DNA of 64,000 nt. Source: Galbula dea (taxonomy: Eukaryota > Chordata > Aves > Piciformes > Galbulidae). Location: assembly GCA_013399015.1 (NCBI GenBank), contig VWZX01002950.1, forward strand, positions 191,985 through 255,984. The letters are read 5' to 3'. The notes beneath the pieces were generated by a model, which was given only the letters and a program-made list of their open reading frames with translations, had not been told where the DNA came from and made no database searches. Both the position numbers and the translations under genes were made by a program. This document shows positions 37,814-50,000 of this stretch, in pieces (position 1 is the stretch's first letter; each line of letters begins with the position of its first letter).

Positions 37814-37862
37814 GACAGTTATTCTGAGCGACGGCCCCTGCTCGCGCTTCTGAGCGGTTATC
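37814..37862 (+). other. AGPAT3: AGPAT3 5' UTR part of the first coding exon
   Basis: The acceptor TTCTCTTGCAG ends at 37813, and 49 untranslated bases follow before the ATG. They contain several CpGs (GAGCGACGG, CTCGCGC), no upstream ATG, and an in-frame TGA at 37851-37853 that fixes the start codon. Because a splice acceptor precedes it, at least one 5' UTR exon and the promoter lie further upstream, possibly outside the window. Confidence 0.85.
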
Positions 37863-38040
37863 ATGGGCTTCATTGCCTTTCTGAAGACCCAGTTCATAGT
37901 TCACCTCCTCATTGGGTTCGTGTTCGTTGTGAGTGGGCTGATCATTAACTTCATTCAGCTATGCACCCTGCTCCTCTGGCCCCTCAACAAGCAGCTTTAT
38001 CGCCGAGTAAACTGCCGCCTTGCCTACTCCCTGTGGAGCC
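37863..38040 (+). CDS. AGPAT3: AGPAT3 coding exon 1 (residues 1-59 and part of 60)
   Basis: It encodes MGFIAFLKTQF and the N-terminal hydrophobic anchor, ending at LAYSLWS with one base of the next codon. The donor GTGAGT starts at 38041. The following intron is about 3.6 kb and carries a sense CR1. Confidence 0.97.
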
Positions 38041-41000
38041 GTGAGTATGCCTGCAGGGGCTGGGAGGGCTGGGGGTGGGGGAGGAGTGAGCTTTGGTTCC
38101 CCTTTTGGATGAAGTAAAGAAAATATGCACATGTATATGTATAGACACACAGACACACGTGAGAAGTGCTGAGTTGGATGGAGACTCTCTCAGAGCAGTT
38201 CACAGCAGACAGACTTCTGAAGTAGTGGGAGGACACAGAGGAGTCCAGGGACTGATGTCTCTTATTCCAAAAGTGGGAAGTAAAGCTTCTCCCCATCCCT
38301 AACCCTAGCTTGACTGGTAGGAATCGCTGATTCTTTCTCAGTGCCATCTTCATCCAGCATCAGAGCCTGTGCTAAGTGATGGGGAAGAGGAGATTCCCAG
38401 AGACTGCTTCAGGTATTGAGCATATGGATGATGTTGGCCACTTCATCAGAAGCCCAAGTTGATTGTGTGGTCTGCAGGGAGAGACACCTTAAAGTACCTA
38501 GTGTAGGTGCCCCTAGAGCTGAACGGTGTACCAGCTTCAGAGTCCTTTCAACACCCTGCAGTGTCAGTCTGTGGTGCCAGTATTTCCTCTTGGGAGCAAT
38601 TTGTCTCTTTTTTATTTCTGCCTGTGGGCTGGATCTACAAGGAGTGGAGCTGCTTTGCTCTCCTCTTTCAGGCCTTTGCAAAACTCTCTCCCTGTGGATA
38701 GCTTTATTTTTTTTTCCCCTCGTCATACAGCTTCACAGGGGATTAGATTCCTGAAATGAGTGTTGAGAAGGCTCCTTAGTCCAAATGTCACCTCCTGTTT
38801 CAGCAGTGAATCATCTAATTTGTTTCCATTCTCTATCCCCTCCCAGTGTGCATGACCACTTACCTTAGTGCTCAGCTCAGCACCCACCTCCCACTTGGGG
38901 TAAATGAGTCACCTCAGTGAGTACTTAAGTGACAGTTGAGCAGTTCACTGGCAAGCACCCACATCATCCATGGGAAGTACTACCAACAGAAACTCTCCAA
39001 ATATCTAGTTTGCTTGCTTTTTTTTAAGCTTGTCCTTGTCCTTCCTGTGCTTTTTGTCCTACTTATTGAGAATGTTGTCTGAGAAGCACAGGAGAAAGGA
39101 AATTAAATAGAGAGTGGCAGGCAAACAGAGGAGAAGAGAGACTGTAAGGGAAGAACTTACAGGTAGAAACTTCAAAATTAGCTTGGTTAGAGGGCAGTGG
39201 GGATACATGGATTGACTGTTTGGGGTTTTTTACTTTGCTTATAAGAATTTGTTAATGTCCTTTTCATAATCTAGAATCTGATCTCATCCTGACAGCTATT
39301 GTTGCAGTAGTAATCTGGCTTTTCTGAGGATATGAGCTGCTCGTGCCTGTAAGGCTTGTAGGTTCAGACCCTTGATTTCTACAAGTTAGCACTGTGAAAG
39401 GAAAAATCACATTTGAAATGCTGCTATCTCACATCTTGTATAGACTGGAAAAAAACAACACTATTCTTCAAAGAGGGTTAGAGATGCTGAGTAGATTACT
39501 GAGTTCTACCTAGGAGATCCCCTGGTGTGTGGCCTGTCTTTAAATTAATGATTGAGAAATGAAATGATGAAAATGAACCTACATGTTCAATGGGATTGCA
39601 GAGTGCTGCTGGCCTGTAATGGAGGAGCTGACAGAATGGGCTCTTCAGCTGAGATTTATACCAAATGAAGCAAGCCATGTAAATGCAGCAGTTCAAATGT
39701 TGCCATTCATAATGAAACACATTTAATGATGTGGAAGCCTTTTGGCAATGAGTTTGTAGGTTCTCTTCTGGCTGCTGTGTGTTGCTCACTTAAGCCAAGC
39801 TGTTTAGCTGTAGGCTGAGGGTGTTCATGTCAGAGCTGTCTGGAGCAGAGGCTGCTCTGCCTGTCTGACAGAGGATCAATGTGCAGGGGTGGATACAGAG
39901 GTCACCGTGGATCTGGCTGTGTCCTAGAGCCTGATGAAACCAGGCTCTGCTCTGACTGTCTCTCTTCTGATACATAAAGCACAGCTTCAGAAGGGAAGGA
40001 GGTGGACTCTAGCCAGTGTTCATGGCAGGTGTTTGGGGAAAAAATGTCTGTCAGTCTCTGGCCTCAGTGTAAACAGCCCCTGTACTTCATGGCAGGTAGT
40101 CACAGGATAGAGCAGGTACAGTAGTAGATGGAATAACCTACTGCCTAACACAAGTGAACACACTAGTGCTAGAGAAGCCAAGCATCTTCAGCAGACCAGG
40201 GCTGGTTTTCCAGATCATTCACCTAAATACTGTGTTTGCCTTCTATCTCATGTGGATATCAGGAACAATTTCTTCCAGGCAAGAGTTGTTAGGCACGGGC
40301 CCAGGCTGCCCAGGGCAGTGGTGGAGTCACCATCCCTGGAGGGATTCCAGAAACATCTCGTTGTGGTCCTCAGGGCCATGGTTTAGTGGCATGGTGGTGC
40401 TGGGTTGCTGGTTGGACTTGATGATCTCAGAGGTCTCTTCCAGCCTTGATGATTCTGTGATTCTATGAAAATTGGACCCACTTTATCTAGCAGTGTGGCT
40501 AGATGACCCTGTTGTGACCCCCCTGCTCTGTAGGAAGGTGCTGCTCCATTGTGCAAAGCCAATACCTGATGCAGAGAACTGAGGGGACACCTTCCAGATC
40601 TGACCCTGACAGTTTGTTGTAACAGTGAGGGAATAGTTGAGCTTTTCAACTGCCATATTTGTGCTACAAGTTTTGATTGCATCCCTATCTGACTGAAGGG
40701 AGAAAATAGCAATGACTACAGTTTACATGGGAAGCAAATCTTCCTACTGGGAGAATGAACTATTGTCATCCTTTCTATAGTTGTCCCATGATAGAAGCAC
40801 TGCCTTTCCATCTGTGGTGGTGTGCTGAAATGAAATAGGCTAACCACAGTAACTGTCTTCAGTGTGTGCTGAATTTAGCTGGAAGGGCAGTTTTAAGGTG
40901 AAAAATAGGGGAGGTGGAAAATAAGAAGAGTGGGTGACAAAGGAAATGGTCAGGGTGGACTAAAAGAGATGCTAGGATATTGAAAAGCTGCAGAAGACAG

Positions 41001-44000
41001 AGGTGAAATGACTTATTCTTTCTTTTGCCCTAAAAGAAAGGCAGAATTTACCATTCCTGGCTTTGCTTGGGTATTTTGATAAATTAGCTTGATTCTCTGG
41101 TGCTTCTAACTCTGTGTTGATGAGCAAAACACAGAATGATGAGAGTCCTATGTTCCAGTATTAAAATCTATTGCAGAAGATCTATGGCACTGTATCTCTT
41201 TATAAACCCTTTATTGGTCTGTTTACCTCCATAAAGCTTGTTTCCTGATGAGTGAAAGCATTAGGCTGCATCCCTGCATAATTTGGATTCCACCTGGGAG
41301 AACCTGTGCTCATTCAGTGGAGCAATCAGCAGCTCAGCTGTCTGCCTTCAGCACCAAGGTTTTGGTCTTTCATCCAGTGATGATGAAATTTCACATTCCT
41401 AGTAGAATGCCCAAACTTGTCACTGTTAAAAACTTGATCAATTATTCATAGTGTACATATCTAGTGCCCTAAATCCTGCTTGAGGATGGTGATGTGATTT
41501 GGTCTGTACCCCTCCAAGCTCTCATTGAGTCTCTACTGGGCTGAGTTGAGAAGGTGACAGTGTTGTTAGGAGACACTGAACGGGGCTGGAGATGAAAAGC
41601 TAAATCCTTCCTGTCAGTTGCATTCCTGACTCCTCTCTCCATCTTCATCATCTTGTTACAGAGCTGGTCATGCTGCTGGAGTGGTGGTCTGGCACAGAGT
41701 GCACCTTGTTCTCAGATGAGGCCACAGTGAACACTTTTGGGAAGGAGCATGTCATCATTATCTTGAATCACAACTTTGAGATCGACTTCCTGTGTGGCTG
41801 GACCATGACAGAGCGCTTCGGGGTGCTGGGGGTACGTGGGGCCAGGAGCCTTCTCTTCCTCTGCAGGGGGCTACAGCTACTGAATACCTGAATCATAGCA
41901 TTGGCAGGGTTGGAGGGGACCTCAAAGATCATCTAGTTCCAAGCCCCTGCCTGCCAGGGACACCTCCCACTAGATCAGGTTGCCCAGAGCCCCATCCAGC
42001 TTGGCCTTCAAAGCTTCCAGGGATGGAGCTTCCACAGCCTCTCTGGGCAACCTGTTCCAGTGTCTCCCCACCCTAACAGTGAAGAACTTCCTCTTAATAT
42101 CCAGTCTAAATCTGCCCTCCTCTAGTTTGGATCCATTCCCCCTAGTCCTATCACTACCTGACCTCCTAAAAAGTCCCTCCCCAGCTTTTCTTGTAGCCCC
42201 CTTCAGACACTGGAAGGCCACAAAAAGCTCTCTTCAGGACTGTTGCATTTCAGTTTCCAGGCAGAACTGCATCAGTTCTTTGTCATCTTAACTTTAATGT
42301 CTTTAATCTCATTGTACAAATTGGCAAATGACATTTTTGGATTGTTGTGTTTGTTTTTCTCCAAGAGTTCCAAAGTTCTGGCTAAGAGAGAGCTCCTGTA
42401 CGTGCCCCTCATTGGCTGGACGTGGTACTTCCTGGAGATTGTCTTCTGCAAAAGGAAATGGGAAGAAGACAGGGATACAGTGATTGAAGGGTTAAAACGT
42501 TTGGCTGATTATCCTGAGTATATGTGGGTAAGTGAGTTCCTCCTCTAGGATCAGCTCCTGGAAGTGAGAGGGTGACAGAGGTTGCTCATGTGTCGCTGGT
42601 ATCAGGAGATCTGCTCACTGTTGTCTTGGAGTCAAGGAAGACCTGTGCTCTGTTTCAGGAGGTCTTTTGGGATTTGCTGATAAAATGCTGCTCTGTTTGC
42701 CTGTTGGTAAGGGAGGTCATCTGGGAGACAGTTCAGAAGCTTGTAGAGTTCTGAGGTAGGCTAAAAAGGCACAGAAAAGGTCTGTTCTGGAGAATTGAGT
42801 GCGTTTGGGCAGAAGGATGCACAGAGGAGGTTTTTTCAGAGGAAATTCTTGTTAATTCTTTCCATTCATCTATGAAACTGTAGGTTTCCTAAAAAATCTC
42901 TCTGAGAACATATAGCAACCTTAGATCTGCTTTTGCAGTTACACTTTTCCTTTGTCTTTGGTCATGATTTGAGTCAGGGGTAAAAGGTTTCATTATGTGC
43001 AACATTGTTAGATTTTGCTGGTGTAATCAACCTGTTAACCTTTTATCTTGGAATGCCAATATTTTGGTAAGTTTCCTGGTTTGCTTTTATAGCAGTACAT
43101 GCAAGGTACAGTTACTTGCCTCATAAAAGATCTTAAGAGGCTTTTTGTGCATTTTAGGTGATTTTTCAGTATCTCCCAGTATAGCTTGTTCAAGTGAGCA
43201 GTGAACTAGTGAAGCCTTAACTAGTACATTGTCATCATTTGTCATGTTTCTGCTGTTAAAAGATGTGCAAAAAATAAGAATCTGGAGAATGTATTTTAAG
43301 CTACTTAATTGCTTCAATATATGGAGGTGGACTACATTTAATATATCCTCCTGATTAGTGTTGAGGTAGAAAAGCAAAATCCTTACCAATTAAAAAACCT
43401 CAAGGCTGTGCTTTAGTTGTAAATCTGTGTTGTAATGATTCTCCCAAAGAGTAGTCTCTAGGGAGGACAACTAGAAGATAGAAATGCAAAAGGTAGTTAG
43501 CATTGATTATTTAAATCAAGACTTCCTGCTTGGTAATTTAAATCATGATTAAAATTGACTTGAGTAAATCAAAGTCCTGATTCTTGTGTGTTCTAAAGGC
43601 CCCAGTCAGGGCTGCCTCTGCAGCCTGCCTTGCTGAGGTCTCTCTGGCACGTGTGCAGTGCTCATGTCCGTGGTCCAGGAGGATCACTGTGCCTTGAGTA
43701 GAAAAGGGTGAGGGGTTGGGAGAGAGGAGAGATCACTGCAGACTGGAGTTGAGAGTGTGGTGGTACACTCTGTACCTCCTGCTGTCCTCACTGCTTGGTG
43801 GTGGTGGTTGGTCAGGGTTTCATCATGAAGCTGAAGATTGCAGGACTGGTTCCTGCTGTTCCCTCGCTGCACTCTGGCAGCTCCAACTCTTGTGGTAGGC
43901 TTTGCAGGTTTAACATTGATTTCACCTGGCTGTTGTGGTGTCAGTATTTGGATACAGCAGAGAGGAGTCAGCAACCCCAGTGCTGACAAAGAGCAGATGT

Positions 44001-47000
44001 GTAGCAATGCATTCAGAAAGTCTCCTGAATTGCTGTGAGAGGAGTAGCAGCCTGCCCCTGCCCTCCTCCTCCCCATTGCTTGCCTGGGATGCAGAGGATT
44101 GTGTGTTCAAGCGCCAGCAGTGTTTCCATTGCTAGCACAATGAGAATGATGTTCACCTTTCAGAAAGGCCAGGGATAAACAGAAATTCACCCTAGGACCC
44201 CAGAAGGGCTTTGTTTGTCTGCTCATGGCTTTGTGTTGCTGCTGGCTTCTTGAGTAAAGCAGAGGCGATATAGAGCTGTAGAAGGAGAGATCAGTGGTTT
44301 GTGCTGCTTGAGGTCAGTATGGGAGAATGTAAGTCTTCAGTAATTACTCAGGATACTACAGGCACATTGGTGCCTTACAAGATGAACAAGGGAAAACTTG
44401 GAGGACTTTAAAAAAGTAAATACTTTAGACTTTTTGTCACCTTTAATTTGGTCCCAGTGTTGTTAAACTAAATATCACTGTAAAGGAGTTGTGAGGTGGG
44501 GCTTAGGCCTAATAGTTGATGGTCAAATGAGACAACTGTGTGAGACAAATGAGACAACTATGTGCCTGCATGGATGTGTGTTTAACTTGCACAGCTTTTC
44601 AGTGTTCTGCTGGGTTTCTTCTGATCTCCAGATGTCCTTGCTTGTGCCTTTTGCCTCTTTGCACTAGTTTCTCCTCTACTGTGAAGGAACTCGTTTCACA
44701 GAGACCAAGCATCGTATCAGCATGGAGGTAGCTGAATCCAAGGGGTTGCCTAAACTGAAATACCACTTACTGCCCAGAACCAAAGGTTTCACCACTGCTG
44801 TCCAGTGTCTCAGGGGAACAGGTAATGGCAAGCTGCTCCTTGTCCTTTGCATCAACTGTGACGTGGTGTTTAGTATCCCCTGGGTGGCACAGTGAGCTCT
44901 GGTTCATTCCATCCATTCCAACTAGTGAGTTGGCAGTGACAAGCATTCAGCATCACAGCCATTAATTGGTCAATTGCCACAGAATTCTCAGGTACCAGTC
45001 TTAAATAATAAGAAACCTTTCCTTTGTGTTATTGTTGCTGAGTTCATCCAAGTCATCTTGTGTTTTGATAAAACAGATGCCAGGTGGCTGGGATTGTCAC
45101 ATGACTGATAGATAACCAGCAGTGAAGGGCTCTGCTACCTGACACCATGAATGCAGGGCTTGCACTAGGCTGTTGGGAGGATGCTGGTGGTGTGGTTGCT
45201 AAGATTGCTGCTCTAACAGCCATATTTGCTTTTTTCCTTTGCAACAGTTTCAGCAGTGTATGATGTAACACTAAATTTCAGAGGAAACAAGAACCCATCT
45301 TTATTAGGAATTCTTTATGGAAAGAAATATGAAGCAGATATGTGTGTAAGGTGAGCAAATTTTGCTGGAGGTGAGCCCTAAGATGCATGCTTTGGCATGT
45401 TGCATGTGTTCAGACTTTAGAGGGAAGCCTCCTTTCCTGTCCTCCCTCTTCCTCCTCCTTCGTTTCTCTGCACAAAGGTCTCCCTGTTTCCACACTGCTG
45501 CAAGTTTGCTTTTGTGTCAGATCCATGATATCACCCAGCAAGTCAGACAGCACTGCACAGGCTTTTTAAGCTTGTTTGTTCCCACACTGCCATTGCAGGG
45601 TTTCCCAGGACACTTTCTGCCTTTTTTCCCTTCTCTGCTGAGTGCAGAGAATCAACTTTTCTACCTCCTTTCCTGTGAGCATGCATCGTACAAATAGTCT
45701 GTCCAGCCTCAGTAGTAAACGGTGTAAAGCTCCTCACTATGCCAGTTTCTCTCCCCTCACATGCTTTGAATAGCAGATTAGAAGTTAAATAATGCTGAAA
45801 TTCAGGCATCATAGCAATGAGGTGAGATATTTTTCTTCATTCCTCATAACCTGAAAGAGTAACTGCTGACACTTAACTCCCTGCAGCACCTCCACAGGTG
45901 TACACACACACATGCTCTCTTGCTTTCTTCTTGCTGCCTTTTGCTTTGAATGCTTCCTTGTGATCATAAATTTACCCTCCCTTTCCTGTTCAATTTCTTC
46001 TTTTCCCTTTTATGTTTGGACCTGACAAACGACTGGGTTGTTATTCCCACAGTTCTTTTGGCAGTTCCTTTCTGCTTCTCTGGGGACTTCCCCCATGCTT
46101 TGGGAAAGCATTGCTGCACTCTGGTGATGAGCTTGATGTTTGGGTTTTAAAAGATACATGTATAAATAAATAAAGAAGCAAGCCTTGCTATTTCCCCACC
46201 ACTTTCCCCTCAGGCCTTGCAGATGCATGGCACTGGCTCTGTATGTTGTCCTGCCGAGGGAGGTAGCTGTGTCTTGCCAGAGCACCCAGCAGTACAAGGC
46301 TCTGGAGGGAATCTCACTGACTCTGTCGTGTCAAGGGGCAGCAGGAGCAGTTGTGTTGAAGAAATGTTATACCAAGGGGGGGGCAGAGTGCTGCAGCCCT
46401 CGTGGGGGAGGAGAGGGAGGGCACCTCTTCAGTTCTGGTCTCAGGTACTGCAGCTTCCACAAGGCTTTAGTCTTTCAGTGGGAAAGAAGGCTGCAGAGGT
46501 GGTGGGGAGAGAGATGGGGGGGCTTAATTTGGACTGTTTACACTTGCCAGACATATTCCTGCTGATGAAAGTGAGCAGACAACTTAGCAGCCAGCAGAAC
46601 ATCTGGTCAGGCAATTGCCAGCTGTAATCCCATAGTGATGGAGCATGTCTGGCTAGATCAGGGTACCCCTGCATAGTTATGCATCTGTGTAATTACACAC
46701 TCAAGAGAAGCTAATGGAGGTGCAAGTTGGCTTTATTTATTGGTGAGGTGGTGCAAGGAGAGAAATGCAGTTTTCAACAGCTATTGAAAGAGGTTTGGGC
46801 TCATGAAGATCTCTTGAGGACTCTGTTGCCAGGTAAAATGCCTAATTGTACCTTGTTAAAGAAACAAATTAGTGTGTTCAGATAATATTGGTTCAGAATA
46901 GGTTTGTGGGCTGAAGCAACAGTCTCAAGCTGCTTTACTACACTTGAAGCTTTCTCCTTGCTTTGGAAAGGAAGCTGTGAGAATAAGGAAACTGTTTTTA

Positions 47001-50000
47001 CAGTCTTTTTTGCTGAAAATTGAAGATGTCCTTGATATGCTGAGCTCAGAGAAAGGAAACAAGGGAGCTTTTGTTCTTGGTAGATGTCTGTGCAGCTTAC
47101 CTGTGCGGTGGTAAGGAGCTTAGCTCTTTGCAGAGGGTCAGACTTTCCTCTGGCTGGCTCCAGAGAAAATCAGCAGCTAAATTCTCAAATCTCGTTGCTG
47201 TGAGTACCCTCTAGTGGTGTTAGCAGCACAGCCAGAACTGGACCAGAGAGCTTTCAGCAAGTGACTTCTTACTGAGCTCTTGTGCTCAGCATTGTTTATG
47301 TTAATTGAGCTAATGAAAGTAAATCTGTAAAATCTATTGCTCAGTTTGTTTATGAGATGCAGAAATGAATAGAAGGGTGTTAGAGTACCTTCCCTCCACT
47401 GCTGCAGACCTGAGGGCTTTACAAGTACATATATAAATTCAGAAATACATTCCCTGGTTAACAGTGGCAAATAAATCATTTCTAGAGCCTTCCCAGAGGC
47501 CACCCTTCTGTTCTTACTGCCCTGCTGCAAGTGGGCCCAGATACAGTCCCAAATACATTGGAGCTGAGGGTAAGGTGTGTGCCTGCCCTCTACAAGCCAG
47601 CTCCTTCCTGAGTTAATCCAGGACTGAGATGTGTGCCACTGAGGAAGGAGGGGATACATGTGTGAGCATGTTAGTGGCCTGGCTCTGGAAATAAAAGAAT
47701 GCAGGAGAGTGGTTGACTCTTCAGCACTTAAAAAGTGCCTGTTCTTGAGGAGGTGAAGTCAGTTCCTGCAGCTGGCCATGATATCACCTGTAGCTTATGC
47801 CCCTCACTGAATGGAAGAGCTTCCCTAGTAGAGCTGGCAAGTCAAGTACCTGGATTTCCTGTTAATTTTTTTTCTCTCTTTTAATCTCTCTGCTAAACTA
47901 GGAGATTTCCTCTGGAAGATATCCCTCAAGATGAAAAGGAAGCTGCAAACTGGCTTCATAAGCTTTACCAGGAAAAGGTAAACAGTTTTGCTTTCTTTTC
48001 TCTCTTTTGGGACTTTCAGAAGGGTAGTGGAGTAAGGCACTGAGTGATGCAACTCTTCCACTGGATGGAGAAGAAGAGATGGAAATACCTTGTATTCAGC
48101 CATCCCTCAAGCTGCTAGAAGGAGCAGGAGAGAAGAGCCCCCTGGCTGTGGAGAGCTGGCTACTGAGTAGGTCTCAAATTGCCAGGGAGCACAGTGAGGT
48201 TCAGAGGCACTCCTGAGTAGTGGAAGACTAATAGCAACCCACCCTCTTCTGATACTCTCCAGCTCTGAGGCCTCTGTCATACATTTCTGAAAGCTTCCTT
48301 TTCCCTGTGGGTGTTGTAAGGCACTCCAGAAGGGTGATAGCTGCTAGGGATAGCTGGTCCTGCCTCTTAGCTGCAGTTCTCCTTTGCTTTCATGGCTCCT
48401 TCCACTGGCACTTTCCTTCTGCCTCCTGGGAGTGCCTCTGCAGCGGTGTGTGACATGGTCCAGACAGTCCCTGGGCTCAAAGCTTGGCTCCATGGCCTTT
48501 CTTTTTTTACCTTAGATGGTTAATTTCTTGACCACAGATTTACCAGTTCTGTAGGAAGGAGAGAACTGTAATTAATGCTGCCCAGCCCTAATTGGGAGAT
48601 TGTTGAACTTGAAATGTGTATCTTGATTTTTGTGTTGCTTATCTTCATGGGAAAAGAGAGGAGCACACAAACCTTAACTGTCTTGGACTTTCTTCTGCTA
48701 TGATGACCTGTGCTGCAGCATTTCCAAATGTATGCTTAGTCTGTAGGTAGGCAGCAGGTTGTTCTGAGCTTCATTTAGTTCATTTTAACCTTATGTGTCT
48801 GAATGCCTGAGCTCTAATTTAGTTAAGGGGGGGGCAGTTACCTCACAAAGAACAGCAGCTATCATCATCATCTCCCCTCACCTCCCACTGGCAGGTGGAT
48901 CAAGCTCATTTGTGGGGCAGTTAGTGTAGCATGGGATTAGAGAGCTTAAACACAGGAAAACAAAGTGAGATCCTTGAATCCTGCCTCCTGCTGTCAGGAG
49001 TGTAATCATGTAATTCCCTTGTGAAAAGGCTCTTAGGTGCAAGAATTCCTTCTGACATTGGCTAGGCTGGAGGAGCAGCTGTTAAGGTCTGTGTTACTGG
49101 GGTGTCTTTCTCTGCCTGGTTCCTGCTTTGTTTTACTGGAAATGCAGAGCTAAGCAGATGCAGCACAGAACATTGACTGCTTGCTGCCACTCCTCAGGCA
49201 GAGTGCTCTGCTTTGCCTGCAGATGGAGGGCTTGCTGTTCCTTCCTGGTGTTGGATGTAGCTTCACTCAGCTTTGTGTGAGGTGTTGCCTTGGAGCCGTT
49301 ACTTGTATGTGGTATTTGATATATTGATCTCAATTTGCTGTGACTGGAATCCTTAAACTGCTCTCCTCCCGTGGAGGATGTGTCCTGCAAAGGCTGTGGT
49401 GTTGGAAGGAAGGCTGTGCACTTCTCAGCCTCTCATAAGGGAAGCTCAAAGAAAAGATAGCTTAAGTGGGGAAAATAAGAAATAGGCAAACTTGAGCCAT
49501 CCTTGGTAAGGGCATGGAAACCTTAGAGGCCATTCTTACAAAGAGAGGGAGGCTCTGGGCATGCTGCTCCTTTGAGTGATGAGTTCCAGGATTGCATCTC
49601 TCTGCAGGCTCAGCTCAGGATGCAGCTGCTCTGCTGAAGGCTTGGGCTGTGGCTGGCACAGAGCTGCCTCTGCTGGTTAGCTTCTGCTTTGCCTTCCTCT
49701 CCTGGCTGTGTGGACAGCATTGTTCTGCTGTGCTTTGCTACATCATGCTGATCTTCCTGGAATTGAAAACGGCAAGAAAAAGCATCCAGCAAAGAGGCTT
49801 CTGGTCTGACACTGCCCTAAGTTCCTAAACAATGAGAAGAGATGAAGGTGTTTGGTAGTGGAGAGGCTGGTGTGGTATCAGTTTCTAGTGGTGGCCAAGG
49901 TTGCCTTCAAAGGGCTGACATGGGAGTGTTGGTGATCAACAGAAATGCCCAAACAGATGACAGCAGGTGGAAATGGGTGCTGTGTGCTCCTGCGGGGTGT

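Noticed and set aside
37463..37897. 144-codon minus-strand open frame
   Set aside because: It overlaps the first AGPAT3 coding exon in antisense, has no recognisable domain and crosses its splice acceptor.
47177..47659. 160-codon minus-strand open frame in intron 6
   Set aside because: No known domain, no splice context, and low-complexity flanks; most likely chance.
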